Made by a program: the position numbers and the translations under genes
Notes under the pieces: model-generated
Seen by the model: only the letters and a program-made list of their open reading frames with translations
Database searches by the model: none
Told to the model about the DNA's origin: nothing
Shown: positions 1-10,168 of the stretch, in pieces
How positions within the stretch are numbered: position 1 is the first letter of the stretch
How the letters are laid out: each line of letters starts with the position of its first letter
Assembly: GCF_051020975.1 (NCBI RefSeq)
Contig: NC_135044.1
Location: 8,558,501 to 8,622,500 of the forward strand
Origin: Osmia lignaria lignaria
Taxonomy: Eukaryota > Arthropoda > Insecta > Hymenoptera > Megachilidae
Direction of reading: 5' to 3'
DNA length: 64,000 nucleotides

Positions 1-1453
1 TTTATAAATTTTAGAAATATTCTTTAAATGCCGGTATTACGCGATAATTTTAATTTTTTCTTTTTTCTTTTATATACGAAAAGCGGTACAGCATCGAACA
101 AAATAGGCTTTCTTAGGGTAACTGACGTTACAGGGGAAACAAAAATTCTCAAAATCATAATTTCGACGATATTAATCTTAAAAGTCATTGAGAAAAATAG
201 GAGAATATAATTTTGAATTATTGAATATAAAATTGAGTATATGAACAATACTCAAATTTTCCCGCGTGAACGTTTGTACCTAAGCGGGGTGGGGGGCACT
301 AACCCTTAAATGTATCCACTGCATCGTCATTCCCCTCGGATCGCCGGAGGAGAGGTTGGTATCTTGTGGACCTCGAACCCGGAGAAACCTACGTTTACTA
401 CATGTTCGATGTTGTACAATTATTTTTTCATATGTGTATGTACCACGTATTATAGTACAATCACAATGGCAAAATAAACATAGTAAGAAATGTTGAAAGT
501 AATACCAGCTTTAAACGTTTCGTAAACTCGTTGCAATTAAAAGACTTTGTTTGTAAGTAAGAAGCAAACTTATTATTTTTATTTATTTACTCGTATAACA
601 ATACATATATTCCTTGTATTATTTTTGTTTACTATTTTTCTTCACAGCTCATTATTTATACCATTTAAATTTTATTTTTAAAACGAATTATATATATATA
701 TAAGAATATGAATCTGTTGCGTTATTAACACATTGCGGACGAATTACGAAAATTTTATTTTTGATACAAAATTTTATCGACAGCGTCCTTTTGTAGTGAA
801 TTTTCTCTAGAACTAGTTAGTTCGGATCTCATTAACTAGATGGCGCTGTTCCAAATTTTTTAAAAATTTCCTTGCCCGCGTAATAGAACCGTATAAAAAA
901 TTGAACTGGTTTAATATCATGTTTCTAAGAATTAAAACTTTGAAGGAAAATTAATCACTGAATTATAGATATATATATGTATTTACAGTATAATATTGTT
1001 ACATTCAAAATCAAATTCAAACAAAGTTTTATGTTTAATTTATCGAACCACTGACTGACAATGGTAGGGTATAATCGTTCATATCGAAACAATCTGTTGT
1101 TACCGTTAACACGTGTTAGACTGGCAGTGTTTCACGAAGTGTTTCACATTTTTATACTAGGATAGAGCAGAAGGCACTCGTTTTCAAGGCAAAAATTCAA
1201 GACCTCTTGATACCAAAGACATGTCCAGTCTTGTTAAATTTGTAGTCACTGCCTGATAGTTAATAATGAACTTTCTATAAAAATGCCTCCTATACGCGCA
1301 CGTGCATATGTATGTATTGTAAATTACATGTCCATTTAAGGTAGGTTAAATAGATAACATAAAATTCTATATATTTAGGCCAATTTTAAAAACATAATAT
1401 AAACTTATATCTTTGCAAATAGTTTCTAGAAAGCACGTTGTTATATTCTCCAT
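1..1453. other. Intergenic DNA upstream of Tid
   Basis: No supported coding exon is seen here; the open frames at the left end are short and AT-driven. A motif AGATGGCGCT lies near 840. The stretch 1110-1259 may be a small TTAA-flanked element (separate entry). The last 100 bases before the Tid ATG are AT-rich with no clear TATA box. Confidence 0.5.
1110..1259. mobile_element. Possible TTAA-flanked short inverted-repeat element
   Basis: TTAA stands at 1106-1109 and again at 1260-1263. The inner ends are loosely inverted: GACTGGCAGTG on the left against ATCAGGCAGTG when the right end is reverse complemented. TTAA target duplications are typical of piggyBac-type elements. The inverted match is weak, so this may be chance. 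Confidence 0.3.
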
Positions 1454-4288
1454 ATGTCACGTGACACGGCCATGCGTCTCTTGTGCAACATGGCGACCGG
1501 CAAAGGACTGGCAATAGTTTTTCGACCAAAGACTATTAATTTAATCAACAATAATAATTTAAATAAATTCTCGTGTGATATTATACAAAGATGTCGAACA
1601 TGTCACCGATCTATTACAACAGGAGTATGGAGTGTCGACAAGTGGGACTCGAGGAAAATAGAAAAATGTAATGTATACTTCTGCTTACGAAAAGCACAGA
1701 TTACATCATGCTTTTTTCAACAATTTCACTATTACTCTGTTTTTGTACACATAATAAGTATTTTTAATGTCCTATAAATATGTCTTATTTCGAATCGTAA
1801 AGCCCATTATTAGCGTAAAGCGTCTTATTAGTTGTTTCTTGAAACTTCATTAAATAAACTATAAAATGGGTTATAACCTGACACTTTAAGACACATGTTC
1901 ATTCTTCGCCTCATCGGCAACTATTGTTTATACCGTGTTTTAAGATAGATTGGGTCTACTTAAACTTTGTTTCTATATAATAATACTTTCTATAGTATAT
2001 AATACTATATTTTTCTTGATTCCTTATGAAAATGTGTTTTTAACTTGAAATATTATAAATATAATTGCAGGTATAATAGGAAATTTAACTCAACCTCAAA
2101 GAGGCATACACGTAACTAGCAAACTCTTAAAACGTAATTATTATGAAATATTGGGTGTATCCAAGAATGCTTCAGCAAAGGATATTAAAAAGGCTTACTA
2201 TCAGTTGGCTAAAAAGTATCACCCTGATACAAATAAAGGAGATCCAGATGCTAGTAAAAAGTTTCAAGAAGTTTCTGAAGCTTACGAAGTACTAAGCGAT
2301 GACACTAAAAGGAAAGAATATGATACATGGGGATCAACATCGGAACAAATGGGAATGGGACAAGGCGGAGGTGGGGGAGGTGGTGGTCGTGCCAAAGACT
2401 TTAGCCAAAGTTGGCATTTCAGATCATCGGTAAATCCGGAGGACTTATTTAGAAAAATATTTGGAGATGCTGCCTTTCAAAGCGGTACTTTCGGTGATTT
2501 TGAAGACTTTGCTGAATCAAAGCTTGGTTTTGGTGCAGCGCAAGAGGTGTGTATATATTTTATTAAATATACATTAATTGCTTGTATATCATTTAGCAAT
2601 AACTTAATCCTTTCCTTTTTAAGGTTGTTATGAATTTAACATTTTCTCAAGCTGCCAGAGGAGTGAATAAGGATGTCCAGTTAAACGTATTAGACACTTG
2701 CCCAAAATGTTTAGGGTCGAGATGCGAGCCGGGAACGAAAGCAGTTAGATGCCAATATTGTAATGGAACTGGAATGGAAACGATTAGTACTGGTCCCTTT
2801 GTGATGCGTTCTACGTGCCGTTACTGTCATGGTACCAGAATGTTTATTAAATTCCCATGTACCGAATGCGAAGGAAAGGGACAATCGGTATACATATATT
2901 TTATATATCAATATATCGAATGGATATCTAAATATCTAAATAGCTTTACTATATACAAAATTTATCAATAATAGATACAACGCAAAAAAGTGACAGTCCC
3001 AGTTCCAGCTGGTGTTGAAGATGGTCAAACAATTCGAATGGCTGTGGGTAACAAAGAAGTATTTATAACATTCCGGGTGGAAAAGTCAAAATACTTTCGA
3101 AGAGATGGTCCAGATATACACACAGATGCTCAAATTTCAATATCACAAGCGATACTTGGTGGTACAATCAGAATAGAAGGTGTTTACGAGGATCACACAA
3201 TACAAATTCGACCCGGTACTTCGTCCCATACTAAAATTCGACTTAGTGGTAAAGGAATAAAAAAAGTGGATGGCACAGGATACGGAGATCATTACGTGAA
3301 CATTAAAATTGCTGTACCTGGAAAATTAAATGATAAACAGTTAGCATTGCTCCAAGCTTACGCTGAACTTGAAGAAGACACCCCTGGAAGTATACATGGC
3401 ATAACGTTCAAAACAGATGGTAAGAATAAATATGATGAAACATGATAATGAAGATTCTGTTAATTATGGGAGAACTAAAATGTGTGAATTTTCACGTTGC
3501 CTTTTTTTATATGTAAGTTATGTTTTAATATTTTTTCAAAGTTCTGAATATTTTACGTAACATTTTTTAAATGATTTTCGTTCTCCATCGAATCACGTAA
3601 AATTTGTGTGTCGCTTGAGTTTTCTTACGTGTACCTGACCTTGCTAATTAAATAAATGATGTAAAAATTTATGTATGCGTTTCATTAGCGTTCATTATAA
3701 CTAAAGTACACGTTTTTGAATTATGAAAAGAATTAACAAATTGTTTAGTAGGTTAAATAGAGTGTTTGTTTTTGCATACTGTTGTATTACATTCTTTTAT
3801 CATTAGATTATATATACTTTTTTAGGCGCGGCAGGTCCGAAGGTAAAAACTCAAGCGAGACAATACCCACAAAATGAAGGAAATGTTGAAAATGACGGTC
3901 TACTTAAAAAAATCAAGAAAGCTATATTTGGATAAATTAAATGTAGGTGAGTGAATCTTTAGCGGGGATATAAAATTGTACAATAGTAATTATAATTTAC
4001 TTCGAAAAGAAAGTAACGAATTTGATACGTTAAAATGAGAATAAAAATATATTAGGTAAAAAATTTCTATACTTTGCATTTATAGGTTCGAAGCAAAGTT
4101 ATACCGGTCCTTTGCACTTGGTGGAATCTATACGAATAGCATTGGGAGACAAAAATGTTTCCAATAGCCAGTGTTCAACTTCTGAACCTCAAGGTCCAGA
4201 AGATCAACCCCTTAATAAGACCAGAATAAAGAACACTCGTAGGAGTGATGAAGACGATGACACACATCGAAGACGAGAAGTGTCTTAA
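1454..4288 (+). CDS. Tid: Mitochondrial DnaJ homologue Tid (DNAJA3 / l(2)tid)
   Basis: Hsp40 co-chaperone of mitochondrial Hsp70. Exons read: 1454-1667, 2071-2546, 2624-2887, 2975-3419, then either 3826-3935 or 4086-4288. Frame is kept throughout, giving 502 or 533 residues, close to fly and human family members. Visible parts in order: a basic, hydroxyl-rich N-terminus of mitochondrial type; a J domain (EILGVSKNAS through KKYHPDTNKG, with the HPD tripeptide); a glycine stretch; a cysteine-rich zinc domain with four CxxCxG repeats (CPKCLGS, CQYCNGTG, CRYCHGT, CTECEGKG); and the C-terminal substrate domain (VPVPAGVEDGQTIR). Exon 1 is the least certain: its donor at 1668 was chosen because it alone fits the phase of exon 2, and inner ATGs at 1472 and 1490 could also start the protein. 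The two last exons are discussed under findings. Family identity is very secure. Confidence 0.93.
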
Positions 4289-5285
4289 AGTTTTAGTTTA
4301 ATCGTTAGAGGTTTCTCATTAGAATTAGTCCTTTGTAACATCTATAAAAGAAGTAAAGTCAAAGTAAAAGCAAATAATTGGTGTACAACAAGATTTAATA
4401 TATTGACATTACAAATGTTATTTACATTTAAATAAGATTGACTGCAGTTTCTTGTCATTATTGAAAACATAGATTGGGATCATTGCTTATCTCATATATA
4501 CAGAAATTTTTTTTTTGATACAACCAAACAAGGTATGCAGCAAAGATTGATAGTTACAGTTCCACGTTAATGATATACATATATATATATTATTCGTGTA
4601 ATAAATTACGCAAATCATTACGTTTCTAATCATTGTTTTATCATTACGTCCTTTAATCCATGCTATCCGAAATAATAATTAATTTTAGTAATTTGTACAA
4701 AATTTTACATAAACAACTTGTGTGATAAAAATATTGTGCTCTTTTGCACCTTATTTCTCGTTTAATACATAGTATATTTATACTTTCTCTTGCATTTAAT
4801 GTTTTGTTTTTTATATCTTTTATAAAACAACACAATGATTCCAAATGTAATTTAGTTGCGTACCAGACTTATATGACAATTAAATTTATTTATACTAAAT
4901 GTACATATTACTTCTTATAAAGATGGTAATAAATAATTAATTGTCTAACAATGTAACATTACATATATAATTTATAACAATCATTGGAATGCATTATAAT
5001 TAATTAATATGTGTATATATTTCAATGTGATATTAATTCAATTTACTAATTTTTTTATTATTTGTGTTACATACAAGGGCTCTTGATCCTCTCCATGGGC
5101 ATCCCTTACCACAGACTTCCATCCCTCTCCGTAGAAGTATCACTGAATCGCTATCCATCTTAGGTATGCTTACTTCATACTATATTAAAGTATGCAATAA
5201 GTTTATGCCATACTTTTCGTATAACAACCACGAATAAAGATACGAACAATAACAAACTGTAATTAAAATATTTTGTTAAAAGTCA
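4289..5285. other. Region between Tid and the small membrane gene
   Basis: Mostly AT-rich Tid 3' flank. One non-AT patch at about 5085-5170 reads openly on the minus strand (MDSDSVILLRRGMEVCGKG) and may be a remnant or an unrecognised exon. Nothing else is supported. Confidence 0.4.
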
Positions 5286-5721
5286 TTAAGCTTCTATTAG
5301 TAAACCGTATTTGAGACCGATATTGGTCAAGTTCTGTGTAGCTGATACACGCAATACGGCAACTGCAAAAGCTGCAATAGTGACTGCACCTTCGAGATAA
5401 AGACCATACAATACTCGTACATGGCCAACGATAGTTGATAGACCACCGGCAGCAGTAAAATCTAAAGGGAACAGAACGCTTGCTGCAATCGGTCTGGATC
5501 TGGCTAGTCCAAAGCACACAATTCCCATCAGATAGTAACTGGCTATAATTAAAAATAATAAAACTAGTTTTCATTTGTACTATGTCTCTAGAATTAAATT
5601 TTAACATTTAAACCGTTTATAGGGGATGAGCACCGATAACAGCCAAGCTGTTCTGGTGGCCTATTTTAGGGGCCTTACCCGCTACATATTTTACCGACAT
5701 TGAACGTACCAGACACGACAT
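5286..5721 (-). CDS. Small predicted two-helix membrane protein, 99 residues
   Basis: I do not recognise this family. Two exons on the minus strand, 5721-5679 and 5542-5286, join in phase 1 through a strong donor (GTAAGG) and an ATTATAG acceptor. The product begins MSCLVRSMSVKYVAASYYL and ends KYGLLIEA. It has a hydrophobic stretch after residue 15 (YYLMGIVCFGLA), a middle hydrophobic-glycine segment (FTAAGGLSTIVGHVRVLYGL) and a second helix (GAVTIAAFAVAVLRV). Reading frame upstream of the ATG stays open to about 5785 behind a CTTTCAG acceptor, so an upstream exon and a longer N-terminus are possible. It shares the minus strand with the MADF-BESS gene just upstream. The low-repeat, codon-balanced sequence argues for a real gene. 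Confidence 0.6.
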
Positions 5722-6024
5722 TGTTAACGAAGCAGTTGGGTGTAACGGAAGCCTTCCGGTTTGTTTTGGATCTTGAGGAAACCTGAAAGAACTCCAAAGG
5801 AGTGTCAAGGAAAGCCTAACATAGAACCTCCACTCTTCGTAGATAAAGAATATAGAAGTATAAGGTGAGTGATGAAGAATTACTTGGAAACATTCTTTAA
5901 CTAAGTATTATCATAGAAAGAACAATTAGCCATTTGTTCAACGTAGAACAGATTTATTTTTATATCTTATAAAGAAAAATATTCTATTATATTATATTTA
6001 AAAAATCACACGTCGGTGACTTAA

Positions 6025-6234
6025 CACGTTCGCTGCAGACTTAAAGACATTCAAATAAGTAAAAATAATATTAATAATATAAACGTAAAAATTTAAATAT
6101 TTTTTTATCAATCATCTATAAATAGTGATATGTTTATATATATATATATATATCCATATAAAAATAACATTATTTCTTATTATAATTTCCAAAATCACAG
6201 CCTATGCAGACCTGTAACGTCCGCAGTGAACGAG
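6025..6234. mobile_element. piggyBac-type MITE with TTAA flanks
   Basis: TTAA occurs at 6021-6024 and 6235-6238. The termini are inverted: CACGTTCGCTGCAGAC on the left and, reverse complemented, CTCGTTCACTGCGGAC on the right. The 210-bp body is AT-rich and has no coding capacity. TTAA duplication plus inverted ends is the mark of piggyBac-like non-autonomous elements. Confidence 0.75.
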
Positions 6235-6281
6235 TTAAAAGAGGAAGTAGTGCAAGAACTCCTTTCATAAGTGTCATTTGA

Positions 6282-7936
6282 CTAGAAGGGCATCGTTGGT
6301 TTGTTATCAGAAGTAGATGGATTGCTTAGAATATCTATTTCCATTTTCGAAATAAGTTCAAACACCTTAGCTTTTGCTACAGCTCTCTCTCGCGGAGGAA
6401 ACGATTTCACTGTCGTGGCCATACTGGCAAAGAACTGTTCAATGTCGTCGCAGTTCCTTTTATTATCTAATACGTATTTCATTAATGTTTCTTCGCTCGA
6501 GAGATTCTTAAATGAATTATTTCGTTGGCATTTAGTTGAACGCACCACGGCCGTTGCTGTACTCAGATTGAATGGGTTGTTGTCTGTTGACACTCTATCG
6601 GATGTATAATCTAGAGATGGGATAGAACTTTCACTATCCAAATTAACTTCATAATCATCGTGCTCGTCGGTTTGAGGTGTCAGTATGCAAAGAGTAGATC
6701 TTTCCTTCATAAACGGTATTAGAAACGACATCTCGTCTTGATACCTCCATTTCTTGCAAGTTACGTTCGCTTGGCTATTCTTTTTCTGTTTCTTTATGGC
6801 ACGCCTGAAGGAGTCTCGCAATAAGGCCCAAGTTTTTCTGCAGTCTTGTTCTGAAACAAAAAGTAATAAGTATTAGTACTCTTATTTTTAACTAACGTAG
6901 GTTCTATAGCGTGGATATTCGGCTATAACGTAGGTTTCTTTTGGGAGAACCAAGAACTAGGGACAATCTAGGGAGCACCAAAAAGAATCAGAGACAATCT
7001 AGGGAGCACCAAAAAGAATCAGAGACAATCTAGGGAAAACCAGGAAGAGCCTAGTTTAATTATTCATTAGCGCAGGGCCGGCTCTGAGATTTTGGGGGTC
7101 CGAGGCGAGTTCCAAAAAAGGGCCCCTTCAGATATATTACAATATCAACCATAGTGTCCGTTCGTCTAGTGAAAAAGCACTGACTTTGGAGTCCAAGTTT
7201 AACCGCAGCAAATATAAATCTAATTATTTAATAAAAGCGTTAAAATAATTAATTAACATAATCATCTGATAAGAACTTTAGAATATTCAATAATTTAAAA
7301 TTTTATTAATTTAGAATTTCAATAATTTATTTGAAATTACAAAATACACTAGACGAACGGACTCTATGATTGATATTGTACATAAAAAAAAGTACTTCAA
7401 ATAAAATTTATAAAATAAACATTAAAGCTTGTATAACTAATTTAGATTTGCATTTATATCGATTAATATTCAAGTAAACATTACACTTCTTGCATTCCTA
7501 GATGCAAATCGTCTTACGGGGGCCCTGGGCCCCCCAAGGTCCAGGGCTGGCCCTGCATTAGCGAGGACTATCCAGTCTTAAAATCCCGAACCGTGTAATG
7601 ACAACGTTTATTTCACGTATATAAGTTTATCACATTCAGCGGGATTTATTTCTTAGATGAAAACAACATTATCTTGCCATGCAGTATAAGAAATATATCA
7701 AAACAAGGAAACGAAAATAAGTTTGCAATGTTTTTCAATACATTAACAAAAATATAATTACATACATAATTAAATCTATTAAAAACAAAAAAAAAGTACT
7801 TACCTTGCACTCTGAGATGCTTTGAAATTTCCTTCCACGCTATATCCTTCTTTTGATTGTCACTGTACCACTTATTACTTGGATCATAGAGAAACTTATA
7901 TTCTCTAACTAAATCAATTAATTTTAAATTATCCAT
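6282..7936 (-). CDS. MADF-BESS domain transcription factor
   Basis: Two exons, 7936-7804 and 6850-6282, join in phase 1 (CAAG|GTAAGT donor, TTTCAG acceptor), giving 233 residues. The N-terminal part is a MADF domain (Myb/SANT-like DNA-binding fold): LIDLVREYKFLYDPSNKWY, then WKEISKHLRVQ, and after the junction CRKTWALLRDSFRRAIKK. The C-terminal part has a BESS protein-interaction motif: DDIEQFFASMATTV followed by PRERAVAKAKVFELISKME. Between them is a polar, acidic, probably disordered linker. This layout is typical of the large insect MADF-BESS family, whose members bind DNA and act in the nucleus; the specific target cannot be told. The intron carries two nested transposons and a 31-bp tandem repeat. 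Confidence 0.87.
6960..7045. repeat. 31-bp tandem repeat, about 3 copies
   Basis: GACAATCTAGGG recurs at 6962, 6993 and 7024, exactly 31 bp apart, with near-identical spacers. It lies in the MADF-BESS intron. Confidence 0.8.
7073..7555. mobile_element. hAT-type MITE, copy A, carrying a nested element
   Basis: The ends are inverted (CAGGGCCGGCTCTGAG at left; CAGGGCCAGCCCTGGA when the right end is reverse complemented). It is flanked by an exact 8-bp duplication, CATTAGCG, at 7065-7072 and 7556-7563. CAGGG termini, 8-bp duplications and the nnnTAnnn target shape fit the hAT superfamily. There is no transposase. The 239-bp element at 7140-7378 is inserted inside. Confidence 0.85.
7140..7378. 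mobile_element. TA-flanked (Tc1/mariner-like) MITE, copy 1, nested
   Basis: Inserted in hAT MITE copy A and flanked by TA at 7138-7139 and 7379-7380. The inverted ends share CATAGTGTCCGTTCGTCTAG. The related hAT copy at 8816-9072 lacks this insert, so it shows the empty site. A second copy in reverse orientation is at 57519-57723. Non-coding. Confidence 0.85.
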
Positions 7937-8815
7937 TGTTTCTATAAAAACTTTTGCCGCACGATTATTTCAAGAACCCGTGTCTGTACGATCTAAAATC
8001 AGTATTCACACTGACCGTGCAAACGGGGACAAACAAGCACAGACACGTACCAGCACAGACAAAATATTTTACGTAAGAATATTGTCGTATTGGTACGGGG
8101 CGTGTCTGTTGTCGTCGTCGTCGTCTGTGCAGCTACGTTACGTTAAATATGGAGCTCTCTTATTAGATAACGTTGCGAGGAATAAATGTCATGTCTGCTA
8201 CGCTACGCGTCTGACACGTTCAATGTCTGTAAATGTAAACCAGAAATGGCCAAGTTCCTTTCGGGCTTCCCTCTCACCCGTCTCCCCTCATGGATTGTAT
8301 TCTGCGTACGTCAAGCTTGTTGGCAATTGTCGATAAGTACTATTTCTTAAAAAACAGCCACGTAAGAAGAATAACTATACTTTACATATATATATATATA
8401 CATATTATAATCCGATTAAATAAGTTGCTTATTCGCGATGTTTAATGAATTATACTTCTGTCGTGCATGCAACGCTACGCGTCTGACACGGTCGGTAAGG
8501 ATAGCCGTTAAGGCGGTTACACACGTTCCGACGGTCGGATCCGGCCGCCTGTCGGAATTCTGTGGTAGCTCTACGGGTTTTTTAAAGAGCTCTCATTACT
8601 TTTTCAAAGATGTACGGAGGAATTATTCCGAACTTTGATATTTGATGTCATAATCGCGTTGTATAGCTTGCTACATACTTCCGTTACAGAAGGCAATATA
8701 AAGGAATGGTTGATGATCGTCTACGGAGCGTTAACGTCACGCTTTCGTTGCGTCACAGTCGTCATGGTAGCCAGCGAGTGAATTCTACCCGTTATATGAT
8801 GTAGGATTCGCTTTG
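7937..8815. other. Region upstream of the MADF-BESS gene
   Basis: Contains CpG-containing sequence of promoter character from about 7980 to 8330. The string CGCTACGCGTCTGACACG occurs both near 8200 and near 8470. No gene is supported; the open frames here do not resemble known proteins. Confidence 0.4.
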
Positions 8816-9072
8816 CAGGGCCGGCCCTGAGATTTCGGGGGTCCGAGGCGAGTTCCGAAAAAGGGCCCCTTCATATATATGGCATAAAAAAAAGTAGCTC
8901 GAATAAAATTTATAAAATTAACATTAAAGCTTCTATAACTAATTTAGATTTGCATTTACATTGATTAATTACTCTTCTTTCGTTCTTAGACGCAAAATCG
9001 TCTTATGGGGTCCCTGGACCTTGGGGGGCTCTAGGCGGCCGCCTAGTCTGCCTAGGCTCAGGGCCGGCCCTG
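8816..9072. mobile_element. hAT-type MITE, copy B, without nested insert
   Basis: Same family as copy A: ends CAGGGCCGGCCCTGAG and its inverse. Flanks TCGCTTTG (left) and TCACTTTC (right) match at 6 of 8 positions, as expected of an aged 8-bp duplication. The interior aligns with copy A apart from the nested 239-bp element. Confidence 0.8.
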
Positions 9073-9184
9073 TCACTTTCATATCTATGCAATAGGAAAG
9101 AGAAGTATCTAAACTTCCGATACAAGCGAAATTATGCCGAAACCGAGGCACAAGTGAATCAAGCGAATAATGGATGATCGTTTT

Positions 9185-9847
9185 GGGGAAACTTCCGAAA
9201 GGCCCCCCTTCCAGAACAACCAAACTTCGGATTTATAGTAATTGAGGGACGAGAAATCGAATGAGACCATTTTCAGAACTGGCAAATAAACCGTTCTCGA
9301 GGTATACAGGGTATTCTAAAAATGTGGGACCCCCCTATTATCTCGATAAGAACGCATTTCCACGGAAAATGACCAAAACAAAAGTTGTAGGGATCGTAAA
9401 GTATTATCTTTACAGGCGTGCCAATTATCGTTTTCGGGTAAGGAAAACCCAACACCTGACCCGTTGTCGGCGTAAGGAATGTTGAATTAGGGACGAAAAA
9501 GCTACCCTGAGTGGGTTAGTGACTACAGCTACCAGGCGCCTTACGCCTAACCTAAACCTAACCTAACCCTAACCTTAACCCTAACCCTAACCTGCAAGGT
9601 TAAGTTCCAGGTCACTACAAGATAATACTTTACGACCCCTACAACTTTTGTTTTAGTCATTTTCCGTGGAAATGCGTTCTTATCGAGATAATAGGGGGGT
9701 CCCACACTTTTAGAATACCCTGTATATCTCGAGAACTGTTTATTTGCCAGTTCTGAAAATGGTCTCATTCGATTTCTCGTCCCTCAATTACTATAAATCC
9801 GAAGTTTGGTTGTCCTAGGGTGGGGAGGGCCTTTCGGAAGTATACCC
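9185..9847. mobile_element. Long-inverted-repeat MITE, 8-bp duplication, copy 1
   Basis: Termini GGGGAAACTTCCGAAAGG and, inverted, GGGTATACTTCCGAAAGG. Exact 8-bp duplication ATCGTTTT at 9177-9184 and 9848-9855. The inverted arms are about 220 bp. The centre holds degenerate telomere-like CCTAA/CCCTAA units at about 9545-9592. A second copy is at 42123-42781. GGG ends with 8-bp duplications would fit Merlin-like elements, but I cannot assign a superfamily. Confidence 0.85.
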
Positions 9848-10168
9848 ATCGTTTTCCCCTAGGCAGTGATAGAAAGTCAACCTTACAAGCAACTGTACCT
9901 GAGTCGAGTTGCTCTGTTTGATGCAGATTTTTGCGGTACAAAGATAGCCTAACATTTGCAATTGTTATCTGAATGATATGTTAAATTTTTCTATGGAAAT
10001 AAGCAGGTCTGCTAAATACGAATGGAGAATGGTTTCTAATTTCTCAACTTATACCAACAGCGTATTTCAAGAAAGCTTTTCAGTGACTTGAGATGAATTA
10101 ATTTCACAGAAAAGAAAATCTATTCTAATCTAATAATATTGAAATATCTGGTATGAATTTATAATTAC

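Noticed and set aside
9261..9768. Open frames on both strands within the MITE (also 42482-42703)
   Set aside because: They lie in inverted arms and the telomere-like block; neither resembles a transposase.
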